Shown: positions 1-7,697 of the stretch, one piece after another
Numbering within the stretch: the first letter of the stretch is position 1
Layout: each line of letters opens with the position of its first letter
The notes under the pieces: generated by a model
Databases searched by the model: none
What the model saw: the letters and a program-made list of their open reading frames with translations, nothing else
Told to the model about the DNA's origin: nothing
Made by a program: the position numbers and the translations under genes
Origin: Roseomonas aeriglobus
GTDB taxonomy: Bacteria > Pseudomonadota > Alphaproteobacteria > Sphingomonadales > Sphingomonadaceae
Assembly (NCBI GenBank): GCA_016937575.1
Contig: JAFHKN010000002.1
Coordinates: forward strand, 682,001 to 746,000
Length of the DNA: 64,000 bases
Direction of reading: 5' to 3'

Positions 1-1
1 C

Positions 2-328
2 GTCGGCGGCTTCGACCCCGAGCAGTGGAATTACGTGTTGGAGGATCATGAGGTGATCAACCGCACGATGGCGCGCGGATCGATGCTCTATTCGCGCGAC
101 TTCTGGTGTCGCCCATCGGCGCGGGACCGTGACCGCGAATCGATCCGGTGGACGTTCGTGGAGCGGCTGATGTATGTCCTCGCGGCGCCGTTTGCGGGCG
201 ACTGGTTCTTCCACGACTTCCTCGGGCCCCGTCTGCGGCAGCGCAAACTGGCCAGCCACCGCATCCGCGAGCGCCAGTTTCAGGTCGACGAAGGGCTTGG
301 TTTTGCGACGCCTCATCCTGTGCTCTGA
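2..328 (+). CDS. Glycosyltransferase family 2, C-terminal part (partial)
   Basis: The reading frame is open from the first bases and its start lies outside the window, so only about 108 C-terminal residues are visible. The piece begins VGGFDPEQWNYVLEDHE and contains a tryptophan- and arginine-rich stretch typical of the tail of family 2 glycosyltransferases that precede ChbG/HpnK deacetylases in sphingomonads. Its last 26 bases overlap the next gene, which implies co-translation and a joint role, probably modification of a lipid-linked or envelope sugar. The catalytic GT-A domain is not visible, so the assignment rests on context and overall resemblance. Confidence 0.6.
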   Translation, partial: VGGFDPEQWNYVLEDHEVINRTMARGSMLYSRDFWCRPSARDRDRESIRWTFVERLMYVLAAPFAGDWFFHDFLGPRLRQRKLASHRIRERQFQVDEGLGFATPHPVL

Positions 329-1106
329 CGATTTCGCCTTCTCGCGCGCGGTCAGCGAGACGATTGCCGGACTGGCACGCGACGGAAAGCTCAATGCGAT
401 CAGCTGCATGGCGGTGATGCCCGGCTGGGCGGAGGACAGTGCGCTGCTGCACGATCTGCCCGCGCATGTCGAAATCGGCCTGCACCTGACGCTGACCGAG
501 GAACGGCCGCTGACTGCCATGCCAGGCTATGCGCCCGACGGCGTCCTGCCGACGATCAACGATGTGACGCAGCGCGCAGGGCGGGGCGATGTGCCGCTCG
601 ACGAAATCGCACGCGAGGTCACCGCACAGTTCGATGCGTTCATCGCCGCCATGGGCCGCCCACCGACCTTCGTCGACGGGCATCAGCACAGCCACGTCCT
701 GCCCGGCATCCGCAAGATCGTCCTGGCGGAAACCGCCCGCCGTGCGCCCCAGGCCTGGCTGCGCGATTGTACCGACCGGCTGTCGGCAATGCTCGCGCGC
801 CCGTTCTTCGGCAAGGCGATCGGCAGCGCCTATCACTCGCGCGGTTTCCGACGCGACGCGGCGAAGCTGGGACTGTCGACCAACGACAGTTTCGCCGGCC
901 ATTATGATTTCGCGCGCGATTATGGCGACATCCTGCCGCGCTTGTTGCGCAAGCCCGGTCGCCGTCACCTCGTGATGTGCCATCCCGGGGCAGGGGAGCG
1001 GCCCGGCGACACCATCGCCGCGGCCCGTCCGCGCGAAGCCGATGGCTTGCGTGCGACCGACATAACCGACATTGCTGGACGCGAAGGGCTGGCGTTTCCG
1101 GCCTGA
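303..1106 (+). CDS. ChbG/HpnK family carbohydrate deacetylase
   Basis: Predicted 267-residue member of the YdjC/ChbG/HpnK family, metal-dependent deacetylases acting on N-acetylated sugars; HpnK works in hopanoid side-chain modification. The family signature is clear: an N-terminal LILCSDDF strand with paired aspartates, EIGLHLTLTEERPL, and the VDGHQHSH metal-binding histidines. I chose the TTG at 303 because GAAGGG lies 8 bases upstream and the family starts just before the LxxxxDD strand; an in-frame ATG at 174 would add 43 residues of unrelated sequence. It overlaps the upstream glycosyltransferase, so the two probably act on the same glycan. The exact substrate cannot be read from the sequence. 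Confidence 0.85.
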   Translation: MRRLILCSDDFAFSRAVSETIAGLARDGKLNAISCMAVMPGWAEDSALLHDLPAHVEIGLHLTLTEERPLTAMPGYAPDGVLPTINDVTQRAGRGDVPLDEIAREVTAQFDAFIAAMGRPPTFVDGHQHSHVLPGIRKIVLAETARRAPQAWLRDCTDRLSAMLARPFFGKAIGSAYHSRGFRRDAAKLGLSTNDSFAGHYDFARDYGDILPRLLRKPGRRHLVMCHPGAGERPGDTIAAARPREADGLRATDITDIAGREGLAFPA

Positions 1107-1127
1107 TCTCAAGGGTTCGGCGACAGC

Positions 1128-1658
1128 GTGGACGACGGCGGCCTGAAGGCCATCTTCCTGGAGCAGCAACCGATGCTGCGACGCCTGCTCGTCGCGCGGC
1201 TCGGCAATGCCGAGGACGCCGAGGATGCGTTGCAGGACATGTGGCTGCGGATCGACCAGCTGGCGCAACGCCCGATCGCCCAGCCCGCCGCCTTCCTCTA
1301 CCGCGTCGCCGCCAACCTGGCGACCGACATGCGCATCGCCGCCGGGCGGCGTGCCGCACGCGATACGGCGTGGCTCGATGATCAGCCCGACGCAAATCAG
1401 ATCCCGAATGCCGAGCGTGTGCTCGCCGCGCGCAGCGAATGGCAGGCGGTCGAAGCGGCGATAGCCGATATGCCCGACCGCATGGCGACCGCGCTCAGGA
1501 TGTTCCGGATCGAGGATCAGTCGCAACGCGCGATCGCCGAACGATTGGGGATCAGCGTCAGCGGTGTCGAGAAGCTGCTGCAGCGGGCATACCGAAAACT
1601 TCACGATCACGTCGAACGCTGTGGTGAGGATCACGGCGAGCCACATCGTCTAGGCTAG
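1128..1658 (+). CDS. ECF sigma-70 factor, FecI type
   Basis: A 176-residue protein starting at GTG. Region 2 covers roughly residues 10-75 (LLVARLGNAEDAEDALQDMWLR, AFLYRVAANLATD) and region 4 roughly 110-165, including the helix-turn-helix QRAIAERLGISVSGVEKLL. It is followed at once by a FecR-type anti-sigma factor and a TonB receptor with an STN domain, the classic FecI-FecR-FecA cell-surface signalling order. It should direct RNA polymerase to the receptor gene when the cognate ligand, usually an iron chelate, is bound. The ligand is unknown. Confidence 0.9.
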   Translation: MDDGGLKAIFLEQQPMLRRLLVARLGNAEDAEDALQDMWLRIDQLAQRPIAQPAAFLYRVAANLATDMRIAAGRRAARDTAWLDDQPDANQIPNAERVLAARSEWQAVEAAIADMPDRMATALRMFRIEDQSQRAIAERLGISVSGVEKLLQRAYRKLHDHVERCGEDHGEPHRLG

Positions 1659-1675
1659 GAAAGGGAAATCGACGC

Positions 1676-2629
1676 GTGACCGATGATGGCGCAGATCTGA
1701 TGGACCGGGCGATTGCCTGGCACCTGCGCCTTGTCGACGCGGGTGTCGACGACTGGGCGGCGTTCGTCGACTGGCTGGAGGCGGACCCTGCCCATGCTGC
1801 TGCCTATGACCGGGTGGCGATGCGCGACCGCGTCGTGGCTGCAGAGCATTTCCCCCAGGCCGCATCACCGGCCGGGAACGACAATGATGCACCGCTGGCC
1901 GCGCCGCGGCACCGCTGGCGCTGGATCGCCGGTGGTTCGGCGATCGCCGCCGGCCTTGCCGCGGTCATGGTACCGCAGCTGCTGCCGCAAGCTACGGCGT
2001 ACGAGGTCGCGACGGCAGCGGGGGAGCGTCGTGCACTGACCTTGCAGGACGGGACACGCGTCGAATTGAGCGGCGGGACGCGGCTGCGTCTCGACCCGGC
2101 GACGCCGCGGCTGGTGGCTCTGGAGCAGGGCGAGGCCCTTTTCACCGTCCGTCACGACGCCGCCCGACCCTTCGTGGTGACCGCCGCAGGCCGGACCGTG
2201 CAGGACGTCGGTACCGTGTTCAACGTTGCCAGCAGCGACGCGGCTCTGTCGGTCGAGGTCGCGGAGGGGTCGGTGGTCTACGAACCCGATGGCGCGGCGG
2301 TCATGCTGCACGCGGGCGACGGTGTGAGCGTCGATGCAAGCGCGAACACGGTACGCCGGACGAGGTTCGCGCCCGATACCGTCGGCGGCTGGCGTCACGG
2401 CGTGCTGACATTCAACGAACGCCCCCTGCGCGACGTCGCAGGCACGCTCAATCGTCTCTACGGCTTTCAGATCGAACTGTCGCCCGGCTTGTCCGGCCAG
2501 CCCTTTACCGGCATGGTCCGCTTTTCGGGAGCTGCCGATCGCGACGTACCGCATCTGGCGGAATTGATCGGGGCGACGTGGCGGCGTGACGAAGGGCGGT
2601 GGGTTCTGTCGGAAGGGACGACGCGGTAA
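1676..2629 (+). CDS. FecR-type transmembrane anti-sigma regulator
   Basis: A 317-residue protein read from GTG at 1676, 17 bases after the sigma gene. The cytoplasmic N-terminus (to about residue 80) has the aspartate- and tryptophan-rich pattern of FecR proteins (VDAGVDDWAAFVDWLEADPAH). One membrane segment follows (WIAGGSAIAAGLAAVMVPQ, about 86-104), then a periplasmic FecR domain (DGTRVELSGGTRLRLD through VEVAEGSVVYE) and a C-terminal FNERPLRDV region. It probably passes receptor occupancy to the sigma factor. The 3' end overlaps the receptor gene by 44 bases. Confidence 0.9.
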   Translation: MTDDGADLMDRAIAWHLRLVDAGVDDWAAFVDWLEADPAHAAAYDRVAMRDRVVAAEHFPQAASPAGNDNDAPLAAPRHRWRWIAGGSAIAAGLAAVMVPQLLPQATAYEVATAAGERRALTLQDGTRVELSGGTRLRLDPATPRLVALEQGEALFTVRHDAARPFVVTAAGRTVQDVGTVFNVASSDAALSVEVAEGSVVYEPDGAAVMLHAGDGVSVDASANTVRRTRFAPDTVGGWRHGVLTFNERPLRDVAGTLNRLYGFQIELSPGLSGQPFTGMVRFSGAADRDVPHLAELIGATWRRDEGRWVLSEGTTR

Positions 2630-4970
2630 GACCGCGGCGGCGCTGGCCGTCGTTGCCCTGACCCTGGCACTGACCCCGACGACGGTCGCGGCGCGCGAAC
2701 GTCCAATATCGATCCCCGCCACGACGCTCGACGTCGCGCTGATGACATTGTCGCGCGATCTGGGCATCGACATCATCAGTACCGAACCCGGCCTGCGCCG
2801 GATCGCGACGCGCGGCGTGCGCGGCAGATTGTCTGCCCGCTCGGCACTTGACCGTCTGCTGGCGAATACGGGGTATCGCGCGGTCGCCGTGCACGCGGGC
2901 GCGTTTCGTATCGAGCGCGCGCCGGTGCGTCCGGTCGCTCTTCCACGCCGCATATCGCCGGCGCCGCCGCCGACGCCACTGCCGCCGGGCGACGTCGTCG
3001 TGACCGCCAGCAAGCGTGAAATCCCGCTGCTGCGCTATCCGGGCAGCGTGACCATCCTCGACGTCGATACGACGACGCCCGGGCGCCATGGCGGTACGCT
3101 GGCGGAGGCCTCGCGCGCGATCCCGATCCTGCAGAGCACGCAGCTCGGTCGGGGGCGCAACAAGCTGTTCATCCGCGGCATCGCCGACAGCAGCTTCAAC
3201 GGTGCGACCCAGTCGCCGACCAGCATCTACCTCGACGACGTCCAGCTGAACTATTCGGGCAACGACCCGGGACTGCGTCTGTACGACATGCAGAGCGTCG
3301 AGGTGCTGGAGGGACCGCAGGGCACGCTCTACGGTTCGGGGGCGATCGGCGGCGTCATTCGGCTGACCTCGACCCCGGTCGACCTGCGCCGAAGCGCGGC
3401 GGCGATGGAGGGTGGGCTGACTGCGACGACCGGCGGTGCGCTCGGCGGGGACGTCGCGGTCATGCTCAACCAGCCGATCGTCGACGGCAGGCTGGGTGTC
3501 CGCGCGGTTGCCTATAGTGCGCGCAGCGGCGGCTATATCGACGATCTCCGGCGCGGGCTGACCGATGTGAACGTCGATACGACACGCGGCGGGCGGCTGA
3601 ACCTCAGCCTGCGGACGGCGAACGATTGGCAGGTCGAAGCGAGTGGTGCCGCGCAGTGGATCGACAGCCGCGATGGTCAGTATGCGGAAGCAAACGCCGG
3701 GCCGCTCGCCCGTCGCTCGACCATCGCGCAGCCGTTCGACAACCAGCTCCTGTTCGGTCGCTTCACCACCTCCCGCAGCTGGGGCAGCGGATTGCACCTG
3801 CTGATCGCGACCGGTCTTGTCAGCTATCGTTCGGACGAGCAGTTCGACGCGACGCTATTGCCGACCACGCCGGTTATCTACCGATCGAACCATCGCAAGC
3901 GCCTGATCAGTCACGAAACGCGTCTGTCACGTTCGCTTCCGGGGGGGCATTCCTGGGTGCTCGGTCTGACTCTGGTCGACGACCGCGATGTGCTGGCGCG
4001 ATCGGTGGCGACGCCGGGGGGCGAGCGGACGATCATCGGCGTGACGAATGTCACCAGGTCGGCATCGTTGTTCGGCGAGTCCACCGTGGCGGTTACCCCC
4101 AGTCTCGCAATCACCGTGGGCGCACGTGGGACGACCGGGCGCACCGATGGTTCGCCGTCCAACACCCCCACGAGCGGCAGCTTCGTGCGGGGGCGGTCGA
4201 CCGGGCGTGTCGATCCGACCCTTGCGGCATCCTGGCAACTCGCATCGCGGCTTGCCGCGTTTGGTCGGTTCCAGACCGGCTATCGCACCGGCGGCCTGTC
4301 GGTAGCGCCCGGAATCGGCCGGGTGGCCGATTTCCGTTCGGACTCGATCACCGTCGGGGAGATGGGGCTGCGGCGGACCTCGACCGGGGCGACCGGCCTC
4401 GCGCTTTCGGCCAGCCTGTCACTTGCGCACTGGAGCAATATCCAGGCCGATCTGATCAGTCGTCGGGGCCAGCCCTACACCGACAATATCGGGGACGCGC
4501 GAATCACGGCGTACGAGGCATCCGCCGACTGGCGGCCGATCGCGGGCCTGCGCGCGCAGGGGGCGGTATTGATCACCGACAACCGCGTTTCGGGGCCGAT
4601 CGCCGATCTCTCGGTTCGCAACAATCGCCGCCTGCCGGAAACGCCGCCCTTTGCCGCGCACGGGGCGCTCTCCTACGAATGGAGCGCCGGCGATGTTACG
4701 CCGCGTATCTCTGCCGGAGTTGATCACGTCGGCCGATCGGTGCTGGGAACGGGCGACCTCTACGACATCAGTCAGGGGCGGTTCACCGTCTTCGGCCTGG
4801 CCGGGACGATGCGGCGCGGACCGGTCGAGCTGTCGGTCGATATCGACAATCTCACTAATATCCGCGCCAACCGCTTCGCCTTCGGCAACCCGTTCTCCTT
4901 CGCCCTGCGCGAACAGACGACGCCGCTGCGTCCGCGCAATATCCGCGTCGGCGCCGCCTATCGCTGGTAA
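2586..4970 (+). CDS. TonB-dependent receptor with STN signalling domain
   Basis: A 794-residue outer-membrane receptor. After a signal sequence (about residues 16-35, ending TVAA) comes an STN domain (RPISIPATTLDVALMTLSRD ... RSALDRLLANTGY, about 37-105), the module that contacts FecR-type proteins. A plug domain follows (GDVVVTASKRE, VEVLEGPQGTLYGSGAIGG) and then the beta-barrel, ending in the aromatic residue W of GAAYRW. Placement directly after sigma and anti-sigma genes makes it an autoregulated FecA-type transducer. The GTG start inside the end of fecR is uncertain by a few codons. Its 3' end overlaps the convergent glutathione transferase gene by 13 bases. Confidence 0.9.
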   Translation: MTKGGGFCRKGRRGKTAAALAVVALTLALTPTTVAARERPISIPATTLDVALMTLSRDLGIDIISTEPGLRRIATRGVRGRLSARSALDRLLANTGYRAVAVHAGAFRIERAPVRPVALPRRISPAPPPTPLPPGDVVVTASKREIPLLRYPGSVTILDVDTTTPGRHGGTLAEASRAIPILQSTQLGRGRNKLFIRGIADSSFNGATQSPTSIYLDDVQLNYSGNDPGLRLYDMQSVEVLEGPQGTLYGSGAIGGVIRLTSTPVDLRRSAAAMEGGLTATTGGALGGDVAVMLNQPIVDGRLGVRAVAYSARSGGYIDDLRRGLTDVNVDTTRGGRLNLSLRTANDWQVEASGAAQWIDSRDGQYAEANAGPLARRSTIAQPFDNQLLFGRFTTSRSWGSGLHLLIATGLVSYRSDEQFDATLLPTTPVIYRSNHRKRLISHETRLSRSLPGGHSWVLGLTLVDDRDVLARSVATPGGERTIIGVTNVTRSASLFGESTVAVTPSLAITVGARGTTGRTDGSPSNTPTSGSFVRGRSTGRVDPTLAASWQLASRLAAFGRFQTGYRTGGLSVAPGIGRVADFRSDSITVGEMGLRRTSTGATGLALSASLSLAHWSNIQADLISRRGQPYTDNIGDARITAYEASADWRPIAGLRAQGAVLITDNRVSGPIADLSVRNNRRLPETPPFAAHGALSYEWSAGDVTPRISAGVDHVGRSVLGTGDLYDISQGRFTVFGLAGTMRRGPVELSVDIDNLTNIRANRFAFGNPFSFALREQTTPLRPRNIRVGAAYRW

Positions 4971-5839
4971 CGGATCGCGTCGAAGTCGCTGGCCGCGTGA
5001 CGCTCGCGCAGGAAGGTGCCGGGCTCGCCGGTCGCCTTCAGCACCACCCGGCCGCGCTGTACGGCATCCCGTGCCCCGACCCGCTCGTACCAGCGCCGAA
5101 GATTCGGATATTCGTCGAGCCCGAGGAAGGTTGCGGCGTTGTAGATGCCGTCGAACAGCCCGCCGTACCAGGGGAAGATCGCCATGTCGGCGATACTGTA
5201 CGCGTCGCCGGCGATGTACGGCCGGTCCGCCAGGTGTGTGTCGAGCACATGCAGCTGGCGCTTCGCCTCCATCGCATAGCGGTCGATCGCATATTGGATC
5301 TTGAACGGCGCATAGGCATAGAAATGCCCGAACCCGCCGCCCAGGAACGGTGCCGAGCCCATCTGCCACATCAGCCAGTTCATGACCTCCGACCGGTCCC
5401 GCGTTTCGCTAGGCAGGAAGGCGCCGAACTTCTCGGCGAGATAGACGAGGATCGATCCGCTTTCGAACAGGCGGATCTCGGGATCGACCGAACGGTCAAC
5501 CAGCGCCGGGATTTTCGAATTGGGGTTCACAGCAACGAAGCCGCTGCCGAACTGGTCGCCCGCGCCGATGTCGACCAGCCACGCGTCATATTCGGCGCCC
5601 GCGTGCCCCGCCGCCAGCAGCTCCTCGAGCAGGATGGTAACCTTCTGCCCATTGGGCGTGGCTAGCGAATAGAGCTGCAGCGGGTGCGTTCCGACCGGCA
5701 GCCTATGGTCGTGGGTCGCACCTGAGACCGGGCGGTTGATGTTGGCGAACTTGCCGCCGTTACCCGGCTCCCATGTCCAGACCTCGGGCGGGACATAGCC
5801 GGCGGGCTGGTTCTTCGCGCTGCTGTCGTCGTCGGCCAT
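4958..5839 (-). CDS. yghU: Glutathione transferase, YghU (Nu) class
   Basis: A 293-residue cytoplasmic thiol-disulfide oxidoreductase of the YghU family. The N-terminal extension (WTWEPGNGGKFANINRPVSG) is characteristic of the family, and the thioredoxin-fold part carries TPNGQKVTILLEEL with the TPN motif that binds glutathione. NPNSKIPALVD (cis-proline loop) and LFESGSILVYLAEKF (glutathione gamma-glutamyl site) follow. The C-terminal helical domain has YAIDRYAMEAKRQLHVLD. It faces and slightly overlaps the TonB receptor gene; no functional link is evident. Confidence 0.9.
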   Translation of the reverse strand: MADDDSSAKNQPAGYVPPEVWTWEPGNGGKFANINRPVSGATHDHRLPVGTHPLQLYSLATPNGQKVTILLEELLAAGHAGAEYDAWLVDIGAGDQFGSGFVAVNPNSKIPALVDRSVDPEIRLFESGSILVYLAEKFGAFLPSETRDRSEVMNWLMWQMGSAPFLGGGFGHFYAYAPFKIQYAIDRYAMEAKRQLHVLDTHLADRPYIAGDAYSIADMAIFPWYGGLFDGIYNAATFLGLDEYPNLRRWYERVGARDAVQRGRVVLKATGEPGTFLRERHAASDFDAIRYQR

Positions 5840-5927
5840 CGTTCGTCTCCGCTGTCGGTGGCCGCCATATCGGAACGATATCGCGTGGCTGCAACATCGT
5901 CGACGGCAGCCCGTCAGCGGGCGGGCA

Positions 5928-6950
5928 TCAGACCCCGTCGGTGCGCCGGATCACCAGGCCGACCGCTGCGATCCGATCGACATTTTCATAGCCCGGCTGG
6001 TCCAGGTCCTCGCTGAAGATGTCCGGGTCGAGCTCGACATATTCGAGGTCGAAGCCGATTGCCGGCAACCGGTCGCGCAAACCCGTGAGCAGAACGTCGC
6101 GACCGTCGACGATCGACACACCCGTGTGGAGGATCAGCCGGCCGCCCGGATTGAGCATGGTGATAGCCTGCAACGCCCAGTCGAGCGACAGCTGCACACC
6201 GTACAGGCCGCCGCCATCACGATAGGTCCGGTGTCCCGCGTCGATCATGAACGGCGGGTGGGTCACGATCAGGTCGAACGCCGATCCGACCTGTCCGAGC
6301 TCCCGCGCTGCGATCAATTCGTGGCGAAGACCGGCATGGGCGGCGTTGATTCCGGCGAGAAACAGCGCTTTGGGATTGATATCGGCCAACGTCAGCAGCG
6401 GATCGCGCGTCAGCTGCGCTGCCGTGATTCCGCCGACACCGGCGCCTGCGCCGTAGTCGAGAATCGTTCGGGCGTCGCCCCGCAGCCGCGCCGCGATCCA
6501 TAGTGCAAAGCGGTGACTGTCGGGTCCGAGAAAGACGGCATCCTGCGCCGTCGTGGGATAGGCGGAGTGTAGAAACAATCGTCCAGATACGCGCGAGGCG
6601 CGCAGCGTCGCCTTCAGGCGCCCATCCGCTTGCTCGTCGAGCGCCCCGGCCGCGTCGAGCGCTGCGTACAATGCGTCATCGATCAGATCGCGCTCGAACG
6701 GCAGGCTCCACCCCAGCACATCGCGAACCGAGTCCGCGGTCTGCCTGTGTGGGCGGCCGACCACCCGTGCATGAGTCGCGGGGGTGGCCGATGTGAAAGT
6801 ATAACCGCGCGCATCGAGCAGCGACAACACGGCGGCCAGGGCGGGGCGACGGCGTTCGTCGAACCATAGCTCGGTTCTTGTGTGGCTCGCTGGCTCGACA
6901 TTGTTCACCTGGGTTAACATATTGTTCTCAAAGGCTTTTGTGTCGATCAT
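5928..6950 (-). CDS. Class I SAM-dependent methyltransferase
   Basis: A 340-residue protein with a C-terminal Rossmann methyltransferase domain: motif I is ILDYGAGAGVGGI (about residues 164-176), with TLADINPKALFLA (acidic residue contacting the ribose) and FDLIVTHPPFM. The last resembles the (D/N)PPF/Y catalytic motif of HemK/RsmC-type enzymes that methylate amide or exocyclic nitrogens, but with His in place of Asn/Asp. The N-terminal 130 residues look like the helper domain seen in fused RNA or protein methyltransferases. Substrate unknown. It is divergent from the LOV operon. Confidence 0.75.
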   Translation of the reverse strand: MIDTKAFENNMLTQVNNVEPASHTRTELWFDERRRPALAAVLSLLDARGYTFTSATPATHARVVGRPHRQTADSVRDVLGWSLPFERDLIDDALYAALDAAGALDEQADGRLKATLRASRVSGRLFLHSAYPTTAQDAVFLGPDSHRFALWIAARLRGDARTILDYGAGAGVGGITAAQLTRDPLLTLADINPKALFLAGINAAHAGLRHELIAARELGQVGSAFDLIVTHPPFMIDAGHRTYRDGGGLYGVQLSLDWALQAITMLNPGGRLILHTGVSIVDGRDVLLTGLRDRLPAIGFDLEYVELDPDIFSEDLDQPGYENVDRIAAVGLVIRRTDGV

Positions 6951-7100
6951 ATATCGCCAAAGGTCGTCGCGGTTCCGTTCGGTTGACGTGGTTTAGCCAT
7001 TTTGCGGAAAGCGGCTCCGGCTTCGGCCTACGTTCCAAAACGCTCGTCTTCCGGTGGAATTGCGCGGTTTTGGGGGAGTGCGCTTGTACGGGGACGACAT

Positions 7101-7697
7101 ATGTGCGTAATCCCGGTCATGCCTGATGATCGGTCGAGTGACGTTCCAGACCTGCCCCGTCCGCTGGCCGAATATCTTAAAGAGTCCCGCGTCGCGCTGG
7201 CTGTCGCCTCGGCGGAGGGCGACAATCCGCTGGTGTTCGTCAATCCCGCCTTTTCCAGACTGACGGGCTATACGCCGGCGGACGTCGTCGGCCGCAATTG
7301 CCGGCTGCTCCAGCGCGATGCACCGAATGTGGAGGCGCGCGCGCGCATCCATGAATTTCTGTCGCGCGAACGTCAGCCCAACGTCCGCACGCCGATCGTC
7401 AACTTCCGCAAGGACGGCACGCCGTTCGTCAATCTGCTCTACATGTCGCGGCTGACGAGTGCGGATCGCAAGGCCCGCTACATCTTCGCGTCGCAATTCG
7501 ATATCAGCCGGTCGCAGCCGGACAAGCTCGCCGATTATGATGTCGACCTCGGCACGACGCTCGGCAGTCTGGAGCCGATCGCGGGCGATGCTGGGATCGT
7601 CGTCGAAGGAACGCTGCTCACCATCGCCAACAGCGCCGCGACGATCGCCCAGGCGAAGATGATGCTCGCCGAACTCGAAGCGGCCGCCGATGGCTGA
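7101..7697 (+). CDS. Short LOV-domain photoreceptor protein
   Basis: A 198-residue protein whose PAS core is a LOV flavin-binding domain. GRNCRLLQ (residues 64-71) matches the photoactive GxNCRFLQ motif, with Cys67 as adduct-forming cysteine. The other flavin contacts also appear: NFRKDG, FVNLLYM and the glutamine in IFASQFDIS. The C-terminal 60 residues form helices (TIAQAKMMLAELEAA) with no recognised output domain. I chose ATG 7101 because GGGGA lies 7 bases upstream; the open frame extends back to 7002. It ends in an 8-base overlap with the kinase gene, so it is probably the blue-light input of that kinase. Confidence 0.88.
   Translation: MCVIPVMPDDRSSDVPDLPRPLAEYLKESRVALAVASAEGDNPLVFVNPAFSRLTGYTPADVVGRNCRLLQRDAPNVEARARIHEFLSRERQPNVRTPIVNFRKDGTPFVNLLYMSRLTSADRKARYIFASQFDISRSQPDKLADYDVDLGTTLGSLEPIAGDAGIVVEGTLLTIANSAATIAQAKMMLAELEAAADG

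Noticed and set aside
57..1646. Long minus-strand open frame of 529 codons
   Set aside because: Antisense shadow of the deacetylase and sigma factor genes; residue composition is arginine/histidine-skewed as expected from GC-rich codon complement and no family is recognisable.
1865..3797. Minus-strand open frames of 382 and 430 codons
   Set aside because: They lie opposite FecR and the TonB receptor, both well supported; no ribosome sites or domains.
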